Assembly (NCBI GenBank): GCA_934636265.1
Contig: CAKUAD010000009.1
Span: forward strand, 1-60,760
Direction: 5' to 3'
Origin: an uncultured Flavobacterium sp.
GTDB lineage: Bacteria > Bacteroidota > Bacteroidia > Flavobacteriales > Flavobacteriaceae
DNA length: 60,760 nucleotides
Below, piece after piece: positions 42,569-51,986 of this stretch. The position numbers and the translations under genes were made by a program. The notes under the pieces are model-generated. The model saw only the letters and a program-made list of their open reading frames with translations. It did not search any database and was not told the origin of the DNA. Within the stretch, counting starts at the first letter, position 1; every line of letters starts with the position of its first letter.

Positions 42569-44086
42569 ATGAACAAGAAAGTAGTCCTGATGATTCTGGA
42601 CGGATGGGGAATAGGTCCTGATCCGGCTGCGTCGGCGGTAGCGCAGGCCAGCACGCCATTTATCGACAGTCTTTACCACAAATATCCAAACGCCACACTC
42701 CGAACCGACGGGCTCAATGTAGGTCTTCCCGACGGACAGATGGGCAACTCGGAGGTGGGCCACATGAACCTGGGCGCCGGACGCATCATTTACCAGGATC
42801 TTGAAAAAATCAACATTACGGTTCGCGAACGGTCGATTGACAAGGAACAGGCGCTTGCCAATGCCTTTGCCTACGCCGTTGAGCACGAGCGGCCCGTTCA
42901 CCTTATCGGTCTTTGCTCTGACGGCGGCGTGCACTCGCACATCGACCATTTAAAAGGACTCATCGCGGCGGCTCAGGATGCGGGCGTCAAAGAGACGTTT
43001 ATTCATGCGTTTACCGATGGTCGCGACGTCGATCCAAAATCCGGAAGCAGGTTTATGACCAACATTTTGGATTTCATTAAAGCAAGGCCGGCCAAACTGG
43101 CTTCGGTCATTGGGCGTTATTTTGCCATGGACCGCGACAAGCGATGGGAGCGCGTTAAAAAAGCCTACGATTTGATGGTGCACGGAATCGGTCAACCGTC
43201 GAAGGATGCCGTGAAGTCCATCGGCGAAAGCTATGACCAAAACATCACCGACGAATTCATCGAACCCATCGTCATGACTGATGCGCACGGCAATCCGTTG
43301 GCAACGGTCAAGGAAGGCGATGTGGTGATTTTCTTTAATTTCAGGACCGACAGAGGCCGTCAACTTACCGAGGTTTTATCGCAAAAAGATCATCCGGAGC
43401 ACAACATGCACAAGATGAACCTGTATTACGTGACCATGACCAATTACGACGACACATTTGAGAACGTGTACGTCATTTACGACAAGGCCAACATCACCGA
43501 TACTTTGGGCGAAGTCCTGGAGCGCAACGGCAAAAAGCAGATCCGCATTGCCGAAACCGAAAAGTATCCGCACGTTACGTTTTTCTTTTCGGGTGGACGC
43601 GAGGAGCCGTTTGTGGGCGAATCCCGAATTCTGCGCGACTCTCCAAAAGTGGCCACGTATGACCTCAAGCCCGAAATGAGCGCTTATGACTTGGCCGACG
43701 CACTGGTTCCCGAACTGGAAAAAGGCGAAGCGGATTTTGTCTGCCTCAATTTTGCCAATGGCGACATGGTAGGCCATACGGGCGATTTTCACGCCGCCAT
43801 CCGTGCCTGCGAAGCCGTTGACGAATGTGCGCAAAAAGTGATTGAGGCCGCGCTCGATTCAGGTTACACCACGCTGGTTATTGCCGATCACGGGAACTGC
43901 GAAACCATGATCAACCCCGACGGTTCGCCCAACACCGCACACACTACCAATCCGGTTCCCATCATTGTGGTCGATCCGGACATCAAGGAAGTAAAAAGTG
44001 GCATCCTGGGTGACATCGCCCCGACGATCCTCAAGCTGATGGGCGTTGAAAAACCGGCAGCCATGACGCGAAACCCGCTGATTTAA
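42569..44086 (+). CDS. gpmI: 2,3-bisphosphoglycerate-independent phosphoglycerate mutase
   Basis: Cytosolic Mn2+-dependent enzyme that interconverts 3- and 2-phosphoglycerate in glycolysis. It belongs to the alkaline-phosphatase fold: metal site LMILDGWGIG at the N-terminus, catalytic Ser61 in MGNSEVGH, FNFRTDRGRQL and TLVIADHGNCE with further ligands. The 505 residues match the family. It converges with a CoA-transferase gene, overlapping by 4 bp. Confidence 0.97.
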   Translation: MNKKVVLMILDGWGIGPDPAASAVAQASTPFIDSLYHKYPNATLRTDGLNVGLPDGQMGNSEVGHMNLGAGRIIYQDLEKINITVRERSIDKEQALANAFAYAVEHERPVHLIGLCSDGGVHSHIDHLKGLIAAAQDAGVKETFIHAFTDGRDVDPKSGSRFMTNILDFIKARPAKLASVIGRYFAMDRDKRWERVKKAYDLMVHGIGQPSKDAVKSIGESYDQNITDEFIEPIVMTDAHGNPLATVKEGDVVIFFNFRTDRGRQLTEVLSQKDHPEHNMHKMNLYYVTMTNYDDTFENVYVIYDKANITDTLGEVLERNGKKQIRIAETEKYPHVTFFFSGGREEPFVGESRILRDSPKVATYDLKPEMSAYDLADALVPELEKGEADFVCLNFANGDMVGHTGDFHAAIRACEAVDECAQKVIEAALDSGYTTLVIADHGNCETMINPDGSPNTAHTTNPVPIIVVDPDIKEVKSGILGDIAPTILKLMGVEKPAAMTRNPLI

Positions 44087-45348
44087 GAGTTTTCAAAAAA
44101 CGCGCGTTCGATGCTTTCGCGATGATCCGGGTGCGCAATCCCAATTAGTTCGGATGTGCGCTGTTTAAGCGTTTTACCAAACAGGTTGGCAATTCCGTAT
44201 TCGGTGATGATGTAATGGACATGAGCCCGCGTTGTAACTACACCTGCGCCCGCTTGCAGGAAGGGTACAATTTTGCTTTTGCCGTTTTTTGTAGTCGACG
44301 GCAGTGCGATTATGGCTTTTCCGCCTTCGCTAAGCGACGCTCCGCGGATAAAATCCATCTGGCCGCCCACGCCCGAATACATTCGTTTCCCGATTGAATC
44401 GGCGCACACCTGCCCGGTAAGATCCACCTCGATAGCCGAGTTGATGGCGACCATTTTAGGGTTCTTTCGAATGGCGGCGGTATCGTTTACAAATGACGAT
44501 TCACGCATCTCAATAAACGGATTGTCGTTGACAAAATCGTAAAGCCTTTTTGATCCCATCAGGAAAGTGGCCAGGGCCCTGCCGCGCACCGTGCCTTTAT
44601 AGCGACAATCGATCACGCCTTTTTCAATCAGGTCGATGACCCCGTCGGAAAACATCTCAGTGTGCAAGCCCAGGTTTTTATGGTTGGTAAGTTGTGTCAG
44701 TGCTGCGTTGGGGATGGATCCGATACCCATCTGAAGCGTACTCCGGTCCTCAATCAGCGAGGCGATGTGACGCCCGATCATGGCTTCAATATCGCTGATG
44801 GGTTCCGGCTCATGGCTAACGAGCGGCATATCGGCCTCGACCATATAGGTGATCCGCGAAACGTGAATGATGCTGTCGCCAAAAGTGCGCGGCATGTGTC
44901 GGTTTACCTGCGCGATGACCAGCGGTGCATTGTCGATGGCGGCCAAAGAAGCCTCGACCGAAACGCCCAGCGAACAATACCCGTGCTCGTCCGGCGGCGA
45001 AACGTGAATGAACACGGCGTCGAGGATAAGAGCGCGCCTGCGGAACAAATGCGGAAGTTCGCTCAAAAAAATTGGCGTATATGATCCGTTGCCTGCCGTC
45101 AGCGTATGGCGGACGTTTTTGCCGATAAAAAAAGAATTGACGTGAAAACTCTCGGCCAGTGCCGGATCGGCGTATGGTGCCTCGCCTTCAGTGTGAAGGT
45201 GGCAGACCTCGACATTCCTGAGTTCAGATGCTCTTTCCGAGAGCGCCTTGGTGAGTACGCTTGGTGCGGCCGCGGCCGCCTGAACGTAAATCCTGTTCCC
45301 TGATTTGATGTGACTGATGGCTTTGGCAGCCGAAACAAATTTGCTCAT
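44083..45348 (-). CDS. Acetyl-CoA hydrolase/transferase family protein (4-hydroxybutyrate CoA-transferase type)
   Basis: A 421-residue enzyme of the family I CoA-transferases/hydrolases. The N-terminal half begins MSKFVSAAKAISHIKSGNRIYVQAAAAAPS; the C-terminal half has GVGGQMDFIRGASLSEGGKAIIALPST and ITEYGIANLFGKTLKQR, both family marks. It would move CoA between acetate or butyrate-like acids and their CoA esters; exact substrates cannot be read. I start it at 45348 because a full promoter lies at 45365-45393, inside the longer open frame. Confidence 0.93.
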   Translation of the reverse strand: MSKFVSAAKAISHIKSGNRIYVQAAAAAPSVLTKALSERASELRNVEVCHLHTEGEAPYADPALAESFHVNSFFIGKNVRHTLTAGNGSYTPIFLSELPHLFRRRALILDAVFIHVSPPDEHGYCSLGVSVEASLAAIDNAPLVIAQVNRHMPRTFGDSIIHVSRITYMVEADMPLVSHEPEPISDIEAMIGRHIASLIEDRSTLQMGIGSIPNAALTQLTNHKNLGLHTEMFSDGVIDLIEKGVIDCRYKGTVRGRALATFLMGSKRLYDFVNDNPFIEMRESSFVNDTAAIRKNPKMVAINSAIEVDLTGQVCADSIGKRMYSGVGGQMDFIRGASLSEGGKAIIALPSTTKNGKSKIVPFLQAGAGVVTTRAHVHYIITEYGIANLFGKTLKQRTSELIGIAHPDHRESIERAFFENS

Positions 45349-45364
45349 ACCTGAAATTTTGATG

Positions 45365-45393
45365 CAAAGATACTTTTGAGCCTCGCCTTGCAA
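45365..45393 (-). promoter_or_regulatory. Promoter of the CoA-transferase gene
   Basis: Minus strand TTG (45393-45391), 18-bp spacer, TATCTTTG (45372-45365), 16 nt before the ATG. Full consensus match. Confidence 0.75.
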
Positions 45394-45537
45394 CATGACA
45401 AAAGTCAGCAAACACGGCACTTTAGCCCAAATTATCTTTAATTTTTCAAGATACTGTTTTCTTTTTGTCCGCCCAAATCGGCAACCGATTTTAAAAAACT
45501 GAAAATCAACCGCTACGGCTATCTTAACTGAATTGCT

Positions 45538-45545
45538 TACTTTTG
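45538..45545 (+). promoter_or_regulatory. Promoter -7 element of map
   Basis: TACTTTTG, perfect TAnnTTTG, 19 nt before the map ATG. No clear TTG at -33. Confidence 0.5.
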
Positions 45546-45564
45546 CGCCACAAAAAAACTCCCT

Positions 45565-46383
45565 ATGATCATCTCAAAAACAACCGAAGAGATTGAACTT
45601 ATGCGCGAGAGCGCCCTGCTTGTTTCCAAAACGCTGGGTATGATCGCATCCGAGATAAAACCCGGCGTCACCACGCTGGAACTTGATAAAATGGCCGAAA
45701 CCTTTATCCGCGACCATCAGGCCGTTCCTGGCTTTTTGGGATTGTACGGATGTCCGTCTACCCTGCTGACCAGCGTCAATGAACAGGTTGTACACGGCTT
45801 GCCCACCAACCGCCCGATTGAGGAAGGCGATATCGTATCGGTTGATTGCGGCGTACTCAAAAATGAGTTTTACGGCGACCATGCCTATACTTTCGAGATT
45901 GGCGATGTGGCACCTGAAACGCGAAAATTACTTAGGGTCACCAAAGAATCTTTGTATGAAGGCATCCGGCAGTTTCGCGCCGGAAACCGCGTGGGCGACA
46001 TTGGCCATGCCATTCAGGAATACTGTGAAAAACACGGATACGGAGTAGTTCGCGATTTGGTGGGACACGGCCTGGGCAAGAAAATGCACGAGGAGCCGGA
46101 AGTACCCAATTTTGGCAAGCGCGGCCGCGGAAAGCTGTTTGTCGAAGGAATGGTTATCGCCATCGAACCCATGATCAATATGGGCGTCCGCAATGTCAAG
46201 ACGCTTAAAGACGGGTGGACAATTGTAACTGCCGACAAAAAACCGAGCGCGCACTTTGAACACAACGTGGCACTGGTAAACGGCCGTCCGGAACTGCTCT
46301 CCACATTTGCCTACATCTATCAGGCGTTGGGCATTAGCAGCGATGAAGAAGACGAATTCAGAAGCCGCCCGCTGGAATTATGA
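45565..46383 (+). CDS. map: Methionine aminopeptidase, type I
   Basis: Removes the initiator methionine from nascent proteins. The five metal ligands of the pita-bread fold are readable: Asp94 (VSVDCG), Asp105 (YGDHAYTF), His168 (VGHGLG), Glu201 (AIEPM) and the glutamate in HFEHNVAL; His77 (VVHGLP) is the conserved substrate-site histidine. The protein has 272 residues, without an N-terminal zinc-finger extension. It is followed with a 4-bp overlap by a methyltransferase gene. Confidence 0.97.
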   Translation: MIISKTTEEIELMRESALLVSKTLGMIASEIKPGVTTLELDKMAETFIRDHQAVPGFLGLYGCPSTLLTSVNEQVVHGLPTNRPIEEGDIVSVDCGVLKNEFYGDHAYTFEIGDVAPETRKLLRVTKESLYEGIRQFRAGNRVGDIGHAIQEYCEKHGYGVVRDLVGHGLGKKMHEEPEVPNFGKRGRGKLFVEGMVIAIEPMINMGVRNVKTLKDGWTIVTADKKPSAHFEHNVALVNGRPELLSTFAYIYQALGISSDEEDEFRSRPLEL

Positions 46384-47144
46384 AAAAAATCTTCCGGTTT
46401 TTGCTCAATACCGTCCCGCGGCCCTTGCTTATCCGCATGAGTTACCTGGCGCGGCCTGTGCTGCGGGTACTGATGAGCGGCAACCGTTTCAACGATCCGA
46501 TTGACGGGAAAAGCTACCGGATGTTTTTGCCGTACGGTTACGGAAAACAACGGTCAAACGTTTTGGCGCCCGGCACTTTGTCACTCGAGCGGCATAGATT
46601 ATTGTGGCTTTATCTGAAAAACGAAACCGATTTTTTCACCGCGCACAAAAAAGTGCTTCACTTTGCGCCCGAACAGGCATTTTACAGCCGGATGCGTCAG
46701 ATGAAAAACCTGGATTACACCACCACCGATCTGAACTCACCGCTGGCCGATGTTAAAGCCGACATCTGCAACCTTCCGTTTGAAAGCGACACCTACGACA
46801 TCATTTTTTGCAACCACGTCCTGGAGCACATCCCCGACGACACCCGCGCCATGAAGGAACTTTACCGCGTGATGAAGCCCGGAGGCTGGGGCGTTTTTCA
46901 GATTCCGCAGGATTTGAGCCGAGAAGCGACGTTTGAGGACAACTCGATTACCGGGCGTAAGGAACGCGCCGAGATTTTTGGCCAGTACGACCATGTGCGC
47001 GTGTACGGGCGCGACTATTTTGACAAGTTGCGCCGCGTTGGCTTTACAGTTGAAGAAGTCGATTACACCCAAAAACTCAGCCCGGCCGACGTGGAGCGCT
47101 TTGGGTTGGCGCCGGGCGAGATTTTGCCGGTTGTACGCAAATGA
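46380..47144 (+). CDS. Class I SAM-dependent methyltransferase
   Basis: A 254-residue Methyltransf_11-type protein. Motif I is degenerate (VLHFAPEQAFYSRM) but the acidic loop (YTTTDLNSP), the motif DICNLPFESDTYDIIFCNHVLEHI and LYRVMKPGGWGVFQIPQ are clear. The substrate is unknown. Its start overlaps the map stop by 4 bp, so the two are co-expressed; whether the methyltransferase acts on a protein N-terminus is speculation. Confidence 0.9.
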   Translation: MKKIFRFLLNTVPRPLLIRMSYLARPVLRVLMSGNRFNDPIDGKSYRMFLPYGYGKQRSNVLAPGTLSLERHRLLWLYLKNETDFFTAHKKVLHFAPEQAFYSRMRQMKNLDYTTTDLNSPLADVKADICNLPFESDTYDIIFCNHVLEHIPDDTRAMKELYRVMKPGGWGVFQIPQDLSREATFEDNSITGRKERAEIFGQYDHVRVYGRDYFDKLRRVGFTVEEVDYTQKLSPADVERFGLAPGEILPVVRK

Positions 47145-47177
47145 TGCAATTTTCCTATATTTACGAAAATCCTGACT

Positions 47178-48425
47178 ATGTTTTCCCGCTTCCTGTTGGT
47201 CTTAATTACATTTTGGGTAGGCGCTGCGGCTCAAACCGTCAGCGAGGTTGCGCCACCTTATCACATCAAAACGGTTTGTTTCCGACAAAACGGCCAGGTG
47301 GTGCCGCCCATCTTTTCCCTGCGCGACACTTTTTGGTTGGAATTTGATGACCTTTACGGGAACGAGGCCAACTACTATTTTGAGATTGTCCACTGCGATT
47401 ATGACTGGAAGCCGTCGCAGCTGGCCCAGGCCGAATACCTTCAGGGCTTTGACAACCAACGGATTCAGGATTACAACAATTCCTACAATACGCTTCAGCT
47501 TTATTCACATTACCGACTGTCGTTCCCCAACAGGTTTATGCAGTTTCGCGTGAGCGGGAATTACCTCGTAAGGGTTTTGAATGAAAACCGCGAGATTGTG
47601 TTTTCACGCAAGTTTATTTTGGTCGAAGATTTGGTTCCGGTTCCGCTTCAGGTTCGGCGCGCGCGAGATATCAAGGCCGTGGCCGAAAAACAAAACCTCG
47701 ATTTTACCATCCGACCCAATACTTTGCAACTTCAGAATCCCATTAAAAACATCAGGGTGCTGCTGATGCAAAACGGTCGCTTTGACAACGCTATCACCAA
47801 CATCAAGCCGCAGTACACCATCGGCACCGACCTCATCTATCGCTACGATACCGAAACGCAATTTTGGGGCGGAAACGAGTTCCGGTTCTTTGAAAATAAA
47901 GACATCCGGGCGGCCAACAACAACGTGGCCCGGGTTGACTCAAAAGGCGGAACCTACAACGGTTATCTGTTTACCGATGCTGCGCGCGGATCCGGCCAAT
48001 ACACCTATGCGCCCGACATCAACGGCGGATTTGCGGTACGGAACATGAATGTGGAAAACAACGACATCGAAGCCGATTACGCCTGGATTTACTTTAGCCT
48101 GTCGGCTCCTCTTGTGCCGGCCGGCCGCGACGTTTACATCAACGGCATGTTTAACAATTACGCACTTCGCGACGAGTACAAAATGGATTACAACGCCGCC
48201 AAAGGGATTTATGAAAAGGCGTTGATGCTCAAGCAGGGATTTGTCAACTACCAGTATGTACTGGCCGACAAGAACAAGCGGGTGGATCAGGCCAATGCCA
48301 TCGACGGCAACTATTTTGAAACCGAAAATATCTACCACGTCTTGGTCTATTACCGCGAAAACAACGGGCGTTATGACCGCGTGATCGGGCGTGGCCAGGC
48401 CAGTTCGGTCGACATTACCAACTGA
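47178..48425 (+). CDS. Type IX secretion system plug protein (DUF5103)
   Basis: A 415-residue exported protein with a signal peptide (MFSRFLLVLITFWVGAAAQ) and the DUF5103 architecture: an N-terminal beta domain (YHIKTVCFRQNGQ, PPIFSLRDTFWLEFDDL) and a C-terminal domain with FNNYALRDEYKMDYN. In F. johnsoniae the DUF5103 protein PlugA closes the periplasmic side of the SprA translocon of T9SS. The presence of T9SS cargo at 56628-60760 fits. TATATTTA at 47156-47163 could be an imperfect -7 element. Confidence 0.88.
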   Translation: MFSRFLLVLITFWVGAAAQTVSEVAPPYHIKTVCFRQNGQVVPPIFSLRDTFWLEFDDLYGNEANYYFEIVHCDYDWKPSQLAQAEYLQGFDNQRIQDYNNSYNTLQLYSHYRLSFPNRFMQFRVSGNYLVRVLNENREIVFSRKFILVEDLVPVPLQVRRARDIKAVAEKQNLDFTIRPNTLQLQNPIKNIRVLLMQNGRFDNAITNIKPQYTIGTDLIYRYDTETQFWGGNEFRFFENKDIRAANNNVARVDSKGGTYNGYLFTDAARGSGQYTYAPDINGGFAVRNMNVENNDIEADYAWIYFSLSAPLVPAGRDVYINGMFNNYALRDEYKMDYNAAKGIYEKALMLKQGFVNYQYVLADKNKRVDQANAIDGNYFETENIYHVLVYYRENNGRYDRVIGRGQASSVDITN

Positions 48426-48469
48426 TATAAATTTAACAGAGTATCAACGGTTTGATCGCATTTTTTTGG

Positions 48470-48477
48470 TAAATTTG
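48470..48477 (+). promoter_or_regulatory. Promoter -7 element of apaG
   Basis: TAAATTTG, perfect TAnnTTTG, 31 nt before the apaG ATG; the -33 match is poor. Confidence 0.45.
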
Positions 48478-48508
48478 ACACCGTTGACTTTCAATTTTTT
48501 CAATCCGA

Positions 48509-48895
48509 ATGGTTTCGCAGATTACCCAAGGCATTAAAATTTCGGTTCAGACCAGTTTTGAAGGTACTTACTTCAAGAACTACAAAATCCATTATGCCTT
48601 TAGCTATGAAATCACCATCGAGAACCATAGCAAGGACTCGGTGCAGCTTACCTCGCGTCATTGGGAAATTTTTGATTCGCTAAATGACATGGAGATTGTC
48701 GATGGCGAAGGTGTCATCGGTAAAAAGCCTGTGCTTAAACCCGGGGAATCCCACACCTACAGTTCCGGCTGTCTGCTCTCATCGCCATTTGGTGCGATGC
48801 GCGGCCACTTTAACATGATCAACTTTACGTCGACCAAAACCTTCCAGGTCATCGTGCCTACTTTCAGACTTAGTGCGGGATTTGCCCTTAACTGA
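48509..48895 (+). CDS. apaG: ApaG domain protein
   Basis: A 128-residue ApaG protein, a small fibronectin-III-like fold. The family core is clear: YAFSYEITIENHSKDSVQLTSRHWEI, DGEGVIGKKPVLKPGESHTYSSG and GAMRGHFNM. ApaG has been linked to Co2+/Mg2+ resistance in enteric bacteria and binds pyrophosphate in Xanthomonas; its cellular role is still unclear. It converges on pdeM with an 8-bp overlap. Confidence 0.95.
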   Translation: MVSQITQGIKISVQTSFEGTYFKNYKIHYAFSYEITIENHSKDSVQLTSRHWEIFDSLNDMEIVDGEGVIGKKPVLKPGESHTYSSGCLLSSPFGAMRGHFNMINFTSTKTFQVIVPTFRLSAGFALN

Positions 48896-49520
48896 CGCGG
48901 ATCACCTCATCCTCGGCCACCACAAAAACTTCGTCGGTTCCGGTTGGGAACAGTTCATACATTCCCGTAAAGGTTCCAAAGGCGGGCATGATCAGTTGTG
49001 AATCTGACTTAAAAAAACACGGCAGTTTAAGGCGTTGCCGGCCCATGCCGCGAATGCTGACGCACGGATGCACGTGCCCGCAAATGTTGGCGTGGTGCCG
49101 ATAAATGTCCGGCTGGTGGGTGAGCCAGATGCCGTCGACAACCAGCGCCGATACCACTTCTATCTGAAGTGCCAGAAAACCCATCCTGTCGATGATGTCG
49201 TGGTTGCCTGCCACCAAAATAACCTGGGCCTGCATACCCGCAATCCAAGATTCAAAAAGTTCCCACTCGCTGTTTAGGTCACTGTGGAACAAATCGCCCA
49301 GAAAACAAATGACGCCCGGCTCAAAAAAACTCACTACAGCGTCCAGTTTCCGGAAGTTTCCCATAACCGACGCCTGCGGAACAGCCATCCCGGCCTTGCG
49401 AAAATGCGCCACTTTGCCCAGGTGTACATCGGCCACCAAAAGCATGTTATAGGAGGGCCAATACGCCGCCCCCGACGGATGAAGAACAAATTCGTGCCCG
49501 GCCAGTTGGGTAAAATTCAT
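48888..49520 (-). CDS. pdeM: Ligase-associated DNA damage response endonuclease PdeM
   Basis: A 210-residue metallophosphoesterase with a complete binuclear metal site: DVHLGK (Asp31, His33), GDLFHSD (Asp76), GNHD (Asn106-Asp108) and GHVH (His149, His151). In Pseudomonas putida the matching protein (MPE) is a manganese-dependent DNA endonuclease and phosphodiesterase encoded with Lhr helicase, ligase and exonuclease. It is the last gene of that operon here and overlaps the helicase by 4 bp. Confidence 0.93.
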   Translation of the reverse strand: MNFTQLAGHEFVLHPSGAAYWPSYNMLLVADVHLGKVAHFRKAGMAVPQASVMGNFRKLDAVVSFFEPGVICFLGDLFHSDLNSEWELFESWIAGMQAQVILVAGNHDIIDRMGFLALQIEVVSALVVDGIWLTHQPDIYRHHANICGHVHPCVSIRGMGRQRLKLPCFFKSDSQLIMPAFGTFTGMYELFPTGTDEVFVVAEDEVIRVS

Positions 49521-51970
49521 GACTTAAGATATGATGCTGTCATTCGCGCAATCCTGTCGGAGAGCTTTTCGCTCGATAGTTTTTCCCGCAATCGGTCGGT
49601 GATGATGGGAAAGCTGAATGGCGTGGGCTTTTGGGTTTGCTTCCAAACGATTTCCTGACCGGCGATGCGTTCCAGAGCCATGATCAGGCGGCCTTCTTCC
49701 AACTGATGCTCAAATACTTCTCGGTATGCTTGCAAAAATAAAAGGTTATCGGGTTCGTACTCCCTAAAAACTTCAAAAAGCAATTGCGAACTTCCCTGTA
49801 GGTGCTTGCTCTTGATGACTTTACCCGGATAGCCGGTAAAAACCAAGCCCGAAATAACGGCAATATCCCTGAATTTTCGGCGGGCCATCTCGGTCGAGTT
49901 CAGGCTTCGCTGCAAATCAGCATGTACGTCCTGCGTCGTGAATAAATTGTTATCGAGAACAGACTGCATATCAATTTCCTGGTCAGACAAAAGTTCAAAT
50001 CCATAATCATTGTACGCCAGTGAAAAGGTAATTGGCTTTAAGAGGCTGATACGCAAGGCCAGCAAACTTGCCATCGCTTCGTGTACAAACCGGCCCTCGA
50101 AAGGGTAAAAAATAGCGTGAAAACCTTCGCGTGTCTTAAAAGTTTCAATCAGGAATTGTCCGGCATCGGGCACAATCGACTCCTTGCGTTGCCTTGAAAA
50201 AACCGGTCGTAACGCCTTCATTTCGGGCGAGGCGATATTGTCGGCCATGTACAGTTCTTCCCGCAAAAGTTCGCTCATTTGTGCCGACAGCGCCAGTCGT
50301 CCGCCCATCCAGCTCGCGTGGAAATTAACTTTGCTGTTTGAAGCAGCGCGAACCAAAACTTCCATGTTCTTAATCCGGTGTAATTCGAGCTTTCGGCCGG
50401 CAAAGACAAAAACATCGCCCGGCTGTAACCGCGACACAAAAAACTCCTCGATTGTTCCCAGGTAGCCGCCCGACACGTACTTGACCTTCATGGTCGCATC
50501 GCCCACAATTGTCCCGATTTGCATCCGGTGGTGCATGGCCGTGCGGCGATCGGTAATTTTGTACACACCGTCGTCAACCTCAACTTTTTTGTATTCGTCA
50601 TAGGCCTGCAGGCTTTGGCTGCCGCGGCTGATAAAGTTTAATATCCAATTCCACTCTTCATCGGTCATCGCCTGATAGCAAAATGTCTGACGCACCTCGC
50701 GAAAGATTTCATCGGGCCTGAAACCGTCGGAAACGGCCAGCGTATTCAGATACTGAACCAGTACGTCCCAGGCGTTCAGGTATGGCGTCCGATCCTCGAC
50801 CACGTTTTGTTTTGCAGCCTTTTTGAGTGCCGATGCCTCGATGAGTTCGATGGCGTGCGTGGCCAAAAAGTAAATGACGCTTTCCTTTCCCGGCTGGTGC
50901 CCGCTGCGTCCGGCGCGCTGCAAGAAACGGGCAACACCTTTTGGTCCGCCAATCTGGATGATGGATTCTACCGGAGCAAAATCGACACCCAGATCAAGGC
51001 TTGACGTGCAAACCACGACTTTGAGTTCTTCACGACGGATGGTATCTTCAACCCAAAGCCGCGTTTCCTTGCTGATGCTGCCGTGATGCATGGCCATGTC
51101 GCCGGCCAGTTCCGGATATTTTTCCAGCAGGCGCTGAAACCAGATCTCACACGCCGAACGGACATTGGTAAAAATAAGTGTGGTTTTGCTCTTGCGGATG
51201 ATTGGGATGACCTCATCGAGCAGGTGAAGCCCCATGTGGCCGCGCCAGGGATAGGCGTCCATTTTTTCCGGAAGGATGGAATTAACCCTGATTTTCTTGT
51301 CGATGTTGGCGCGTATGAGTTTGGCGTTGCTATACGCTTGAGAATCGGGGCCCAGCAACACCTGCATGGCTTGTTCCAGGTTTCCTATCGTAGCCGAAAT
51401 TCCCCAGATCCGCAAACCGGGCGAAAGCGATTTTAAACGGGAAAGCCCCAGTTCCATTTGGACTCCGCGTTTGGTGCCCAACAATTCGTGCCATTCATCG
51501 ACTACAATGGCGCGACAATTTTTAAAAATCTTGTCATAGCCTTTAGTAGCAAGTAACAACTGCAAACTCTCGGGCGTGGTAATAAGCAGATTGGGCACTT
51601 TGTCGCGTTGGCGTGCGCGTTCGGCGGCCGACGTGTCACCGGACCTTATGCCTACCGTAAGCCCAACGTCCCAATCCTGCAAAACCCTTTCGGCTGCTTG
51701 TTTTATCTCGACCGACAGCGCCCTAAGCGGCGTAATCCAAATGGCCTGAAGTCCGCTTGCCGGCTTGGTGTAGTTTTTTGTTTGCTGCATGTAATCCAGA
51801 ACAATGGGAATCCAGAGCGCATAGGTTTTACCACTGCCGGTTGGGGCGTTGAGCAAGCCATTCTTACCCTGCAAAAACGCCGTCCAAGTTTCCTTTTGAA
51901 AGGAAAAAGGCTTCCAGCGCTGGTTTTCAAACCAACGGTCGGCATGCAAAAAAAGTTCTTGTCTGTTCAT
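49517..51970 (-). CDS. Ligase-associated DNA damage response DEXH-box helicase (Lhr-Core type)
   Basis: An 817-residue superfamily 2 helicase. Walker A is APTGSGKT (42-49), the Walker B box is DEWH (158-161), and motif VI is QRAGRSGHQPG. The remaining C-terminal part has the winged-helix and beta-barrel arrangement of Lhr-Core. Related Lhr enzymes are 3'-to-5' DNA translocases that unwind RNA:DNA hybrids. At ~800 residues it has the core only, without the long Lhr C-terminal extension. It lies 16 bp after the ligase gene and overlaps pdeM by 4 bp. Confidence 0.94.
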   Translation of the reverse strand: MNRQELFLHADRWFENQRWKPFSFQKETWTAFLQGKNGLLNAPTGSGKTYALWIPIVLDYMQQTKNYTKPASGLQAIWITPLRALSVEIKQAAERVLQDWDVGLTVGIRSGDTSAAERARQRDKVPNLLITTPESLQLLLATKGYDKIFKNCRAIVVDEWHELLGTKRGVQMELGLSRLKSLSPGLRIWGISATIGNLEQAMQVLLGPDSQAYSNAKLIRANIDKKIRVNSILPEKMDAYPWRGHMGLHLLDEVIPIIRKSKTTLIFTNVRSACEIWFQRLLEKYPELAGDMAMHHGSISKETRLWVEDTIRREELKVVVCTSSLDLGVDFAPVESIIQIGGPKGVARFLQRAGRSGHQPGKESVIYFLATHAIELIEASALKKAAKQNVVEDRTPYLNAWDVLVQYLNTLAVSDGFRPDEIFREVRQTFCYQAMTDEEWNWILNFISRGSQSLQAYDEYKKVEVDDGVYKITDRRTAMHHRMQIGTIVGDATMKVKYVSGGYLGTIEEFFVSRLQPGDVFVFAGRKLELHRIKNMEVLVRAASNSKVNFHASWMGGRLALSAQMSELLREELYMADNIASPEMKALRPVFSRQRKESIVPDAGQFLIETFKTREGFHAIFYPFEGRFVHEAMASLLALRISLLKPITFSLAYNDYGFELLSDQEIDMQSVLDNNLFTTQDVHADLQRSLNSTEMARRKFRDIAVISGLVFTGYPGKVIKSKHLQGSSQLLFEVFREYEPDNLLFLQAYREVFEHQLEEGRLIMALERIAGQEIVWKQTQKPTPFSFPIITDRLREKLSSEKLSDRIARMTASYLKS

Positions 51971-51986
51971 AGCTTTAAGCCGTCAA

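Noticed and set aside
45349..45420. 24-residue N-terminal extension of the CoA-transferase
   Set aside because: It covers the full-consensus promoter at 45365-45393, and the family begins near MSKFVSAAKA.
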